Both the position numbers and the translations under genes were made by a program. Below the pieces are notes generated by a model. It was not told where the DNA came from. It did not search any database and saw only the letters and a program-made list of their open reading frames with translations. Source: Adineta steineri (lineage: Eukaryota > Rotifera > Eurotatoria > Adinetida > Adinetidae). From it: a stretch of DNA of 64,000 nucleotides. This document shows, one piece after another, positions 51,630-63,827 of this stretch. The stretch covers positions 510,685 through 574,684 of the forward strand of contig CAJNOI010000017.1 in assembly GCA_905250115.1 (NCBI GenBank), read 5' to 3'. How positions within the stretch are numbered: position 1 is the first letter of the stretch; every line of letters begins with the position of its first letter.

Positions 51630-54400
51630 ATGTCAACAGTTATTTCTCAACAAGAAAATAATGTCCATCAATCAGGATATATTACTGCTATTACAACAAC
51701 AACAACGACAACACCAGCAGCAACAGCAGCAGCAGTCAATGATGCACATGAAAAATTAGTATTATGTGCGATTAAACTAATTTGCACTCAAAGAAAAAAG
51801 GTTTGTTGATTTTATTTCTAGACATAAAACTTATCTGGATAATGTATACTAGTAAACAGGTAGAGAAGAAAAAAAACAAGAATCCGAAACGTATAGGCGT
51901 AAATGTCCTTGAGTATAAAAATAATCATATTTACCTGTCATCAGCTGTTTAGACATAATCTTATTTTTTTCTTATTTAGAAAAGTAAACGTCATACGCAC
52001 TTAACATTTGTCGATAGTTGTTCAATATCGACATCAAGTGAGCAACCATGTATAGAAATTGTGAATGGAAAAAATTCTTCATCAATATTGTTAAATGAAT
52101 GTATATCATTTGAATATTTTGATACTGTTAAAAATGATTTTCAATCATTTATTTTTATTTATTATGAATCTTATACCGTATCAATCTATTTTTCTGATGA
52201 ACATATAAATAAAAAACCAATTATTATTAAACATCTTGAATATATGTGTCAAAAACGAACAGATATTAATGAACAATTATCATCACATGAATTGTCATAT
52301 CAAACAACAACTGAACATATTCTACATACATTTGATATTAAATTACTTCCATCAGGAACAATTTTATCTCGTGATCATGTATTAATTGGTTCAGCACGAA
52401 TTTATTTTACTACAACAGATCTTTATGTAACTTCAATAGATTGTAATCGAATAGATTTAAAAACAACTATTACAAATCAATGTCCATCAAAAGATCATAT
52501 GATTTTATGTATTCCGTATTTTACAATAAAACATTATGGAAATCGTTCAAATATATTTCTTATTGAATTAGGTAAATCAAATTATGGTAATGGTGAAATA
52601 CATATGAAATGTTATTCACCATCATTAGCTAGTACAATACATTTATTAGCTAGTCCAGTTATTGAAGAACGACCATTAATACTTTCATCAGCATTTCAAA
52701 ATAAATTATTAACAAGTAAACGGATGGAAAAATCGAAAAATATTCATCCGCCTATACAACTTACTCATGATATAACAAATCAAGCAATTCTTGATCCATC
52801 GTTATCATTTCTTAAAAAAGATTCTATTGGATCTATATCAACGAAATCAAACGAAGTTAAATCACGTTCCGTAGCTGGGTTTTTTCGTAAAATACTGAAA
52901 AATAGTACTTCATTACGACGATCAAGTACATTTGATAGTAATCAAGATAATTTAAATGAACAATCGAAAATTTTATCTACTTCGTTATCAAGTAAATTAT
53001 TTGAATTAAATATTGAAGAAAATCGCATTATTTTACCAAAATCTCAAACGACACCTCCTGAGACATTTGAATTACTTACTACTAAAAGAAATCTTACTTC
53101 TCTTATATCATCATCATCATCAGTAAATAGACAAGAAACAACTATTGGATCATATATTGATATGGGTCCTGTTAATGAAAAAACAGATCACACGCAACAA
53201 TTAGAAATGATAGCTGAAGAACCAAAAGCAACGAGAGATATGGGCGTTAATAGTAAGTTCTAAAGATAATAGATTAAATCTTAGAATTTTATTTTAGCTA
53301 CAATAAGTATACCATCATATATTCGTTCAGCTATTATTGTTGGTGGTGCAGTACATTTAATTGCTGAAGGTATAATTAAATTGTATAATAAATCCCTTTA
53401 TTTATTATAATTCTTTTTAGAAAAATCTATTTATCCTATTGGTCAACGTTCGTTTACATCTCCTGCTAGTGTTATGCAACCATTTAAAGCACAATTAACT
53501 GGACAAACAACACTTAACACTTATCGTAAATATTATTTCATAGTTTTTATAAATATCTAATTATTCTATTTAGCAATATCTACTGATATGATAGCGTGTG
53601 CTTCAACTAGTTCTTTTCATCATCCAACATCTACATCAAGTTCTCAACAATCATTATGTCTTTCTTATGGTATAGTAACTTTCAATAATCCACTATTAAC
53701 AATGAATAACACAGAACTTGAATCAAGTTTATTATGTGATGATTCAACTATTGAACGTCGTTTAAATTCTGATCTTAGTCTTATGTCAACATCTCATCAA
53801 CAACAACCATCAAATAGTTATTCATTTAGTAATATACTATCATCATCATCAAGTTCACATATATTTCGTACATTATCTCTTTCAACAAATAATACTGGTG
53901 ATAATACATCACATGGTAATATATTGGTTTTGGATGAAAATGTTATTGATCAAACAACAAATTATTTACTTGGACCAGCACCAACACCATCATTAGTATT
54001 AAATGATGATACGATAAATCAAACTAATATACCAACATCTCTATCACGTTCATATTTATCACATATTGTTGAAGAAAAATCTTCATCAAATGATCCATAT
54101 GCATTAATCGAACCATTAACTTTATCTAATTCTGCTATATCTAGTCTATCTACAATTCATAATGAGCCATCATTATCATCAGACAAATCACTTGATTATA
54201 TTGATTTACTTTTACCGAAAAATATCGATGATGAACAACGACAAGATTTTATTACGTCTGATGATAATCATATTGAACAATCATCATCAACAAGACTTTA
54301 TACCGATATTGATTTTCATCAAACACAACGACGTGATCGTATTGTACAATTTGCAGAAATATCCAAAATAGATGATCAAACACCACCATTTATTTTATGA
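51630..54400 (+). CDS. Insulin receptor substrate (IRS/chico) homologue
   Basis: Five exons (51630-51800, 51980-53252, 53298-53369, 53421-53525, 53574-54400), 815 aa, total in frame. A PH domain spans about residues 45-155 (KLVLCAIKLICTQRKK, then SFEYF, FQSFIFIYYESYTVSIYF). An IRS-type PTB domain spans about 168-285: FDIKLLPSGTILSR, IPYFTIKHYGNRSNIFLIE, LGKSNYGNGEIHMKCYS. The long disordered tail carries one PI3K-binding YxxM site (SYIDMGP, near residue 447) and, near the C-terminus, LDYIDLLLP, which resembles the SHP2-binding LNYIDLDL of IRS1. DOK proteins share PH-PTB, but the YIDM and YIDL sites argue for IRS. It should couple the insulin/IGF receptor to PI3K. Fewer YxxM sites than in vertebrate IRS proteins. 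Confidence 0.85.
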
Positions 54401-55046
54401 AAATTTTAATACATAGAATATTTTCTACACATCTTAATTTAAAAAAAATATATATATATAAATATATTTTTATGTATTCTTCATTTTCTATTTTTATTTT
54501 GTTTTAATTTATGTATGAAAGTCAAATTTGTAAATAAAATTAGAGAAATTTTTTAATGGTTACGGTGACACTCAAATATTCATATATATATTCTAAAACT
54601 CAATGAACCGACAGGAAAAATAAATATAGATCAATTGTATACTTCAATGTTAGAATAATAACGAAAACCATACATGTGCAAATAGTTTTATTTTCTCAAA
54701 CTTAAAAGATCATGTCATTTTACCAGAATCAAAATATTAATAACAAAATCAATTCAATCAATACAAACTGTGCGTCTCTCTTATATAAAGCATAGACGTT
54801 GTTCAATCGTACATCTCTTATACATCGATGAAATAGTAAAGTTGTTAATGAAATACTAATTATGATTCGGTAAAGAGAAATTTAAAGGGGATCATACTGA
54901 TGAGACGAATATGGGGTGCTTCCACGAAATAAGTTTAATACAAATTTTTTCATATTTTTGTTCTCTGAGTATTATCAAACAGTGAATGTTAAACATTCCC
55001 TAACGAAATGTAATTACAAATCAATGAAAAAGTTCTTCGATCGGAG

Positions 55047-56034
55047 CAGACATTGGACAAGTACAAGTACACTCAGTAAAAGTACAAATACTTGAATCTA
55101 AAAAGTACCACTTAGGACTTCACTAAAATACTTTTTACTTAAGTACATTGTACTCAGTACCAGTATCGAGTACAAATATACTTAAGTAAATCGGTACTTA
55201 ATACCAGTACTAAGTATAAATACTTGTACTTGTACTTAAGTACAAATGTCTTTAAAAACTGGTCTAATATATTTTCGTACTTTTAAAAAAACTGACTAAC
55301 ATTCGAATTAGTAACATCTATAAAATGAATGAATATAAGTTATACTTCACATAATATAAATGTTATTATTGTTAGTTCCTAATTATAATTTATTGTAGAT
55401 AAATATCTCATTTGTCTCTTGTTCAAGTTAGCTGCTTTCGATTCACAGATATTTTACTGATAAATTTAATTTTAATTGTTTGTTACTTTATTTTATTTTA
55501 CACAAGAAAAAGTTATTATGCTAGTCAACTGATGATTTTTTTCTTATTCAATAAAATTATAAGTTTTTGTTAAAATGCTTTTTATATTAATTATCTGAAA
55601 TACTGTGACTAAAATATTGATACAATCGTTCTAAAGTCATGTCCAAATCGATATAATTATCACTGACAAAGCATGGTTCAGCAGGAAAGAACTCATATGA
55701 AAGTATCATCAAACAACACTAATGTCATTAATTAGAACTAGGCGCTGAAGCAAACTGAAAAGAGATAAAATAATAGAATCTTAATTGAGACGGAAAATCT
55801 ATACAAGTAAGCGTATTAATAATATTTGAAAGATACGAGATCTGAAAAATAATCGAAGTACTTTTTGTGCTTACAGTACAAATACTTAAGTAAATAAATA
55901 TTTAGTGCAAGTACCAGTACATTTTTTATACTACAAGTACATTTACCTGTACTGCAAGAAATTTACTTAGTACTTCGGATTTTAAGTAAAAAGTACGAGA
56001 AGTACCAAGTATTGTACCAAGTATCCAATGTCTG
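55047..56034. mobile_element. hAT-like MITE, ~988 bp, long inverted ends of AGTACTT words
   Basis: Both ends read CAGACATTGGA inward. The inverted repeats extend for roughly 185-215 bp (55047 to about 55260 and about 55850 to 56034), and are built from many degenerate copies of the words AAGTACTT and AAGTACA. Flanking 8-bp sequences are alike (gatcggag at 55039-55046, gatcgttg at 56035-56042; 6 of 8 match), fitting hAT target duplication. The middle is unrelated AT-rich sequence with no transposase. A non-autonomous element. Confidence 0.75.
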
Positions 56035-56042
56035 GATCGTTG

Positions 56043-56106
56043 AGGGTGGGTATGGGTGTGGAGATGAATAAAGAATTGATGTACATCCATACCTATACCC
56101 ACCTCA
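56043..56106. repeat. TGTGGG-like palindrome 1
   Basis: An arm GAGGGTGGGTATGGGTGTGG (56043 on) is followed about 20 bp later by its near complement CATACCTATACCCACCTC. It begins only nine bases after the right end of the MITE. The words resemble degenerate TGTGGG/GGGTGT repeats. Confidence 0.55.
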
Positions 56107-56875
56107 ACAGAGTTTTGGGCCTATAGTTAATTTCACAACTTGTTTTTATTCAGTTTTGTATGCTGAATCTGGAAAATTTATTTTCAGAAGCTGAAAACAA
56201 GAAGAAAGTGGATAATTTTGCATATTCTGACAAAAGATGTGTTTTTTAAAAACAAATCAGTATCCTCCGAGTATTTCGTATTTTTCGACCGAAAAGTATT
56301 TGCTAAGTCTAAAAAGTACTATTGCGTGATCAGTAGCTCACATTCTATAGAATGATGTAAAAAAAGCAAAAAACATTTTTACTGAAAGTCTGCATAGCCA
56401 ACATCTTATCAAAAAATAGATTTAGAATCTAATGATACGGTTATTCTATTTTTTGATGGTCTTTTTGAAAAAAAAATTCTAGATTAAATTTAATGTTAAT
56501 TTATTCTTATTGTTCTAGCGTTGCTCTTTGGAACATGTTACCGATAAATTAGTCAATGGAGAGTACGATTTATGTTGAATTAGGTAATACTCTGGCCATC
56601 AAGACACTAGCAATAGGAAGTAATCACTTAAGACATAATACATACGTTATCTTTTGAATTCATATATGAGAAATCATTTTTTATATCTTATAGATTTTAT
56701 TTATTCAAGATTAAATATATAAGAAAAAATAGACATATTTAGTCAGGATGAATTATTGTTTTTTTTCAAAACAAAAAGATTTGTTGTGTTAAGGCATTGG
56801 ATTGTCTTTTAAATATCTAAATAAAAGAAGAATATAGTCTTTTTTGTTTTTGTCCTTTGAAAATAAACGTTCAAC

Positions 56876-58960
56876 TTACTGAGCGAACGGACGTAACGTA
56901 TAGTATATGTCGCGTCCAACTTCGGGCTTATTACGAACAATATCAGCAATATTTAACCATTCACAAGCCTAAAGCAAAACAATAATAATGATTTTAATAG
57001 TTTAAAAGCGAAAAGAAGTATTTATAATTACCCTATTCTCTTTGTTATCCTTTAAACTAAACGTCCATTTCGTTTCATCGACACGGACAACAAAAAGACC
57101 GATTTGTCGTAATCCATCATTAGTGCCTGGTCTATCATTAAAACGGCATTCGAGAAAGTTATCATTGTTTAAACCAAAAAAATGATCCAGATTATCTTTA
57201 TTAATTGTTAATTTACGTTTATTTCTCTTACATGTAATTAAGAGCTCTTCACATGATTCTCGCGATACTGTTTCTGATGGAATTTCTAATGTACCATCAT
57301 CTTTATATTTTGGATGACCTTTCGGAGCACTCCAAGTTCCTTGATAATTTTGTACTGCCAATATCTAAACATATTTAATACAGTAGAACAAAAATATTAA
57401 TTATTCGGAAGTACAATATAGAAACTTTTTCACTATCGATAAACCAAAGTTTTACTTTGGCAATAAAAATTGCCGGCATATCCAATAATTATTTCTTTAC
57501 CTGATTTTTTGTGTTGAGAATAAGTATACCGAATGATGATTTTCTTAATATTAATAGTGCATCTTTCACCGATTTTACTTGTGTAGGATATTCTTTAGAT
57601 ACTACAAAAAAGATAGATTAATTGAATCAAAATTTTCTATAAAGTCCTTTAGTACATACAATACGAATCATATTCTCTCTTGAACTCTCTAATCATTTGT
57701 GGTCGTATTTTTGGTGTTATCGTTATTTTTGTATATCTTTTATCTATATTTGACCAAATCTTATCCATTTCGGCTTGAGCTTTTAAAAGAATCTTGATAA
57801 CATCTTCTTGCTTTTTATCAGGAAAAAATCTTCAACAAAGATCAAAATTAATTAAGAATAATAATGAACTGATTGTTTATTTATTATCTAGCAAAATTAT
57901 ACTTACGTGAATCTCGCATCAGGAAAATGACAATCTTCAGATGGTCGTCTTCTAATACATCTAATAATATATATATATAGAATTATTATTTAGTTATATA
58001 AAAAAAATAAAAAGTCGAATTTTTAAATATAATCTATACGTCATTAGATGTATGATGATCGTTCTCTTCATGGCTTGAATAAAAGGTCAAAACTCATTTT
58101 TTAAATGACACTTGTTTTAGAAAAACCTATCGAATCAAAAACGGTTATAAGTATTCCAAAAACCTCCTCTGATTTCTATGAATATATAATATATTTCTGA
58201 AGTTTGCTTACTGATGTAAATAGACACTATCTGTATGAGTACCATTTGCCTCATCATTGAGATTAGAAGCTCCACTGGATGGATATAATGAAGGATCATC
58301 CTGATCTGTTAAAATTTCTCGTGGATATATTCTCTGGTCGATATTTGACAAATCTTCTGTATTGGAATCAAATTCTGCCTCTTCAACTGCATATTTATCA
58401 TCATCATCATCATCATTTATTCCTTTGCTTTTATAGTTCAATATTTCTAAGTTTGGAAATGTACACAATCAATCTATAAAAGAGATTTAAATATAAAAAT
58501 ATCAACTTACCTAAAGTTGTTGTTTCTTTGAAAATAGAAAATAATATTTTTCATTGTTTTATTTTGTATAAAAAAATATAATTTCATTACCTTTATTAGT
58601 AACACTTAAGTTGGAACCATATATGTTTTGATTGATATCATCTAAAGAATGTTTTATTATATTATAAAAATCAAAAATATATGTTAATTCAATATTAAAT
58701 AATGATCTATTCATCTAACAGCGAAATCATTTTTTTAATTATGTGACATGACTACGGTAGCACCATGTTGAAGAATTAATTGAACGGTTTATCATCCTTT
58801 TCTCATCGAATATTCCGACGGAAAAAGAAACTATCATATTCTACAATTCATTGAAAAAAGGAAAAGCAAGAACTAATATTTACCTTTTCTTTCTGACATA
58901 ATTAAATGTAGCGGATTGCCGTGCCCTTCTTCTTTGAAATTTTTAAAAGAAAATAATCTA
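56876..58960 (-). CDS. Nudix-domain protein, DCP2-like core, 5' part uncertain
   Basis: The 3' half is clear: SFGILILNTKNQ, ILAVQNYQGTWSAPKGHP, the Nudix helix SETVSRESCEELLI with the REx2EE metal-binding core, then RQIGLFVVRVDE and the last exon ACEWLNIADIVRN...LRPFAQ (56876-56968). The strand order and PKGH resemble decapping-type Nudix enzymes (DCP2), though the Nudix box has an insertion of about eight residues (KYKDDGTL) between PKGH and the helix. Upstream exons at about 57660-57835, 57905-57960, 58207-58449 (acidic, DDDDDD run), 58511-58525 (15 bp), 58589-58640 and 58883-58960 have coding texture, but I could not join all phases, so the N-terminus is tentative. Substrate unknown. Confidence 0.6.
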
Positions 58961-60242
58961 AAATAACCTTGTATTAGCATCAATGAATACAAAAAATTGT
59001 AATGTATATATATATATATAACGTTCACAAGACCAAGCATTTGTCATTCTGAGCAACAATATCAGTTTCGGATTTCCATTCTTAAGGATTCGATAACTGA
59101 TAATGACTTATCAGAAAATAACAAGAAAAGGTATACCTACGTACTCCTGACGAATGAATTGTGAAGAACGGCAATCCGGTCTGCTCTATTTCTCAATGAA
59201 GAGAAATTATCGTTTTATGCCTTTTATTTATAAAAATGTGATGCGAAGTTTTTCTTTTGCCCTCTTATGTATTTTTTATTTTTTACTTTCATCATCATAT
59301 TTTAATTATTTTCTTATTTTTCTTTTCTGTCTACTAGCTGTAGGAAGGCGAAACCAGAGAAAAATACATTTCGAGTGTCTTCCTAAAAGCAAACATGATG
59401 AGTGTACAAAAATGAATCAGATTTTGTGAGACATATAAGCTAGTAAGTTGATCGGCAACGGCTATATAAAAAAATATTTCTTCACGTAGGAGGCAGCGGG
59501 GCGTTTTCGACGACTAAAATGTTGTTGCACCCTAAAAAATGCTTTACGTATCAGAAGTTTTTCAAATAATCTTTTATAGAGAATTATACAAACATGACTA
59601 TTATGATAGAAAACTTCCGAAGAAATTTATTTATTATAATACGATAGAATATATTAACTCTTTTATTACACAGAATGACTTTAATTGACAGCAATGTATA
59701 TACATTTTACTTTATCAATATACTTCATTTCTTTGTAATAGATCATACTAATACAATGGATAAGTTTTTCATGATTCTTTCTTATAGTGACAATTATAAA
59801 TTATGATGGTCATGATCAAAAAAGAAAATGATCTTAACAATCTCTAAATGAGATCGAACAATGTTCTCTGTTAATTTCTGTTGAATAAATTATTTGAATT
59901 GAAAGAAATTGAAGAATGAAAAGAGAAAAGAAATAAAATAAGAAAATTTTCAATCGAAAGAAATAAAAAAAATCATTCTAATTTCATCTTAAAAATTCTT
60001 AAAAAAAAAAACGTTCTTCGTCAATATTTTATTTTATCTAAAGAATTTTATTTTGGATAAAAAACGAGTTTTCTCTTGAGAAAGAACTTCAATATGGTAT
60101 AATTTTATAGATGAAAATAAAATTTATTTCTAATTAAAATATTTTAAATCACTATTTATTTATTTTACTTTATACAAATTCTTCAATTCAAATTATTTTT
60201 TATATTGATACATTTTCTAAAAGATTTGTTTTTCGTCCAAAT

Positions 60243-60342
60243 NNNNNNNNNNNNNNNNNNNNNNNNNNNNNNNNNNNNNNNNNNNNNNNNNNNNNNNNNN
60301 NNNNNNNNNNNNNNNNNNNNNNNNNNNNNNNNNNNNNNNNNN
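60243..60342. other. Assembly gap, 100 N
   Basis: Exactly 100 unknown bases, the usual placeholder for a scaffold join of unknown length. Order and distance across it should not be trusted. Confidence 0.95.
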
Positions 60343-60738
60343 TCTACCAAAAAATAGTTGAAAGAAAAGAAATCTCGCGGGGGGGTATAGCCCATGGAAA
60401 AAGCGCCACTTCCTTTGTAACATTTTATTCTGATACTATTACTAATATGAAGAATGAAGTCACAATAAATCTAGTAATGATTAAACGATCCATTAGTCAT
60501 TTAAATATTTCATAAAGAAAAGTTTAGTTTTTTTGAATAGCTTTTGTTATGTTTCGGATGAAAAGCTTTTATTGTTTTGTTAATTAACATCTTACAATAC
60601 GAAAGGTGAATGTGGGTGTGGGCTTGTGTGTGAATGTGAGATAAGAGCAAGATCCACATCTTCAGCTAACTCCTGATTCACTTGTTTTTTTACGTAATTT
60701 TACATAATATATATTTTTATTTGTTACTTATGTATATG

Positions 60739-60833
60739 GGTAGGACAGTTCCATATTAGTTACGTTCTTAGGAACTGTATAATAGTTCTTTTGACCAGTT
60801 CATTTGAACATGGAACTACGAACTGTCCTACTC
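60739..60833. mobile_element. Short palindromic MITE of GGAACT words
   Basis: The left arm GGTAGGACAGTTCCATATTA and the right arm ATGGAACTACGAACTGTCCT followed by ACTCC are inverted relatives. The inner part repeats AGTTC/GAACT words. A folded-back non-autonomous element is likely; no target duplication was defined. Confidence 0.5.
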
Positions 60834-60918
60834 CTACTTATGAACGAAACTAAACGTATTATATTTATTGAATGAAATAAAAGTTTAGAAATTTGATCAT
60901 ATTTTGAAAAATAACTGT

Positions 60919-61061
60919 GTCGATCGGTTCGGGTCCGGGTTAGCTTATTCGGTCCGGTTCGGTTCGGTTCTGGGTGGTTAACTAGCCGGGTCGGTTCGGG
61001 CCCGGGCGTAAAAAAAACCGCCGGTTCAGTTTCGGGTACAAAAAAGTGCACCCGTGCAGGA
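60919..61061. mobile_element. GGTTCGG-word array, MITE fragment
   Basis: A locally GC-rich stretch in AT-rich DNA: repeated GGTTCGG and CCGGG words (60925-61000, then 61010-61035). Read from the right, it begins with TCCTGCACGGGTGCAC, a terminus of the type seen in hAT-like MITEs. The other terminus was not identified, so it is probably truncated or nested. Confidence 0.4.
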
Positions 61062-61411
61062 CTCTATTATTCACAGTTAGATTGTGACGATGATTATCTC
61101 ATTTTCATCTTTATTCTCCTCTCTACCTCTCCATCACTATATACTACAGTATGAAAACAAGTCAAACTCGTCTGTAATATACCGTCTCTTGTTGATATTA
61201 AAAAAAAAACAAGCAAATTTGATTTACATGAATTAGTTTATCAATCTGTTTCATCTCAAATATATTTTGGCAACAGGCACATTTTACTTTTCTTCGACTA
61301 ACAAAAAGGCTTTCAAGATCATTACTGTCTCAATAAACATGTTTCTTTTACTTTTGCTCAACGTACGAAAGTTCATGTTTTTCATCGTAAAAGAAGATCA
61401 CTCTCACATAC

Positions 61412-61696
61412 CGTTGGCGATTGCATATTAGCACCGATTGATCCTGTATTACTACGTGTCGTTTGCTCACGACTAGCAACATTTTGGTTATTGGTTAATC
61501 CTTGTTGCGAATGTCTTGCATCATTATTCACGTCGCCCATGCTGCGTATTTCTTTATTGGATATACCCGACGATAAATTCTAAACATTCAGAAAAATCAA
61601 ATCTTTAAAAATTTTACTCGAATAATGAAAACGAAGGTTACAAAGCGGTTCTCAATATGTATTAGCTTTGATACTTACCGATTCGTTACTCGCCAT
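61412..61696 (-). CDS. First two exons of an unidentified gene
   Basis: Exon 1 (61679-61696) encodes MASNES and ends at gtaag; exon 2 (61412-61579) continues in phase with NLSSGISNKEIRSMG and ends ...MQSPT at gtatgtg. The residue mix is polar and disordered. It may be the true 5' end of the Nudix gene at 56876-58960, with exons lost in or near the gap, or a separate gene that continues in unseen sequence. Confidence 0.5.
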
Positions 61697-62317
61697 TGTG
61701 AACTGATAATGTTTCTTTTATATCTACAAAAAACAACAACCGGACAATTCAGACACGATTTTATTTTAGCAGCAAATTGTTCTTCTGTACATTACACTCA
61801 TTCGATTCCAGCAAACACCCTAAAAAACACTACTTACTACTTGAAATTATTTCATCACTTATAAACTCATCCGTTTACTTATGAATTAATTATGCTTTCT
61901 CGATTTAGTATTTTATGTATATTTTGGTTGTATTTATATATTTCATTCAACACAAGTTTTTTCCCCATTTGATAACACATTGCCTATAAATAAATCTAAG
62001 ATAAGCAAAGTGAATCATTTTCTTTCTATTATAAAGGTATTATTTTGTAATATACAAGTGGTTTTATTTCAAGGGGGGATATAACCGAGATAAGTAACAA
62101 AAATGTTTTTTTCCCATGACAAAAAGAATATTAAAACATCAGTTCAAATAAAGTCATAGTTTTGTTGACAGTTGAAATATTGATAAGAGAATACTTTCAT
62201 CATTATTCGCCAGACGGTTTGAAATTTCCAAGGATGACTCTTACGACACATTTGACGATAAGATAATATTTGTCTTGATGAAAAAGCACAGAGCAACAGT
62301 TTCTATACAAATCTTAT

Positions 62318-62447
62318 GTGTGAATGTGGGTTCGGGTGTGGGATTTGAGTGTGCGTGTAGGTGTGGGCATGGGTGTAGGCGTAGATTTGGATATGGGTGT
62401 GGGTACTCTTAGAATCAACCACACTCACATTCACACCCACACCCTTA
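62318..62447. repeat. TGTGGG-like palindrome 2
   Basis: About 85 bp of degenerate GGGTGTGGG-type units on the plus strand is followed, after a short spacer (ACTCTTAGAATCA), by CACACTCACATTCACACCCA and CACCCTT. The second arm is much shorter than the first. Confidence 0.6.
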
Positions 62448-63561
62448 AACTAGAATAAAATCTTATTACCATTTATGTTCAAATTTATTTGTATAGTTTT
62501 ACTATGTGGAGTTCAGATATTAGATAAACATATTTAACATATAATTTAAACTCTTCAAGAACATTCATTACATTATACTTTCATGTTTCATCATATTTAT
62601 TTGTTAAACCAACTTATTTATCGAATGGTTTATTTTTTTTGGCAGTGTTGAGTAAAATTCACTTTGTATCTGAATAATAATTTATATGAATAGAAGACAT
62701 GAGTAAACATAGCATTTCTCTCAATTCTATTGTTGAATTCACACTGATAATGAGATGTTAGTATAGTATGTCATTAAAATTTAGAGGATCAAACAGAGGA
62801 ATCAATGAATCAAAACAATCCAAGAGACAATTATACATAATTCTATCATTAATAAATTCTTGATCATGTACAAGATTAACTTCATACTCAATACGAATGC
62901 CTTCTTCGTTTCGGAATCATTCTTTTTAGTTTATAATTATCAATGATAATATCAAGTTCGAAATATGTCAATGAACTGATTTACATTTATTTTTATATCG
63001 ATAATCTGTTCATATTCAAAATTCTAAGATGAATACGTGTTGTTCTCCATTGACTTGACAATTATTGAGCAAAGAAAAAAAGTTCAGTCAATAAAAAAAA
63101 GAATTAATTCATGTGATATGTATTCGTTTGTTTGTTGAACACTAAACTGATGATGTTAAAGAATTTGACTCGAAAATTCTATTACTTTTGAGAATAACAT
63201 TAAATAATTAATTATAAAGGAAAAAGAAAATATTTTTATAAAATCATTTGAATTATTTTCTATTGTTAAATATTGAATTTCAATTGAATATTTATTCATG
63301 TAATTTCATTACTTTATATAAATGAAAAGAAGATTTAATAATTTGTTAAATAATCATTTAATTCAGACATTTTTTTATTTATCGATATAATAGAAAAATC
63401 ATTCAATTTTTCTTCACTATTTTATTATTTTAATTAAGTTCAAGGAATCATTTTGTTAATTGATGAAATTTTATAAAATATATTTTATTTGTTTTTCTTT
63501 TTATTTAGATTTTAGAAATGAATTTTAATTAATTAAAAATCTTTTCCTTTTCCAAGGAGGA

Positions 63562-63640
63562 AAAGAGTGTGGGTGTGGATGAGGATGTGGGTCAAGGGAT
63601 CAAAGACACTCACACTCACACCGATATTCACACCCTTAAT
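63562..63640. repeat. TGTGGG-like palindrome 3
   Basis: GAGTGTGGGTGTGGATGAGG with one more GTGGG unit, a spacer, then CACTCACACTCACACCGATA and CACCCTT. Same layout and same outer words as the neighbouring copies. Confidence 0.6.
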
Positions 63641-63711
63641 CCATTTAATATCATTTATTTGATTGTAATAATATACAAGAATTTCATCTTCCTGATCATT
63701 TACAATATAAA

Positions 63712-63764
63712 AAGGGTGTGGGTATGGCCATTCTTCTTATCCACCCACACCCTCAAGATGATAC
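63712..63764. repeat. TGTGGG-like palindrome 4
   Basis: AAGGGTGTGGGTATGG, about 15 bp of spacer, then CCACCCACACCCTC. The shortest copy, essentially a hairpin. Confidence 0.6.
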
Positions 63765-63827
63765 GAGTACGAGTACTACAAAAATCGTTCTGAAGTACAC
63801 GTACTTCGAGTATTTTGTACAGCTCTG
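63763..63827. mobile_element. AGTACTT-word MITE fragment
   Basis: Read from the right it starts CAGAGCTGTACAAAATACTC and continues into GAAGTACGTGTACTTC-type words. The CAG tip and word content resemble the 988-bp MITE at 55047-56034. Only one end is visible. Confidence 0.45.

Larger units (their letters stand above)
54401..56875. other. Intergenic, repeat-bearing
   Basis: 2.5 kb between convergent genes. It contains the 988-bp MITE and an adjoining TGTGGG-like palindrome, both listed separately. The remainder is AT-rich with no genes. Confidence 0.6.
58961..61411. other. Repeat-rich stretch around the assembly gap
   Basis: No supported exon. It contains the 100-N gap, one TGTGGG-like single arm (about 60606-60640), and the GGAACT palindrome and GGTTCGG array listed separately. 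An ORF running across the gap is meaningless. Confidence 0.5.

Noticed and set aside
60183-60423. ORFs running through the N block
   Set aside because: They exist only because unknown bases contain no stops.
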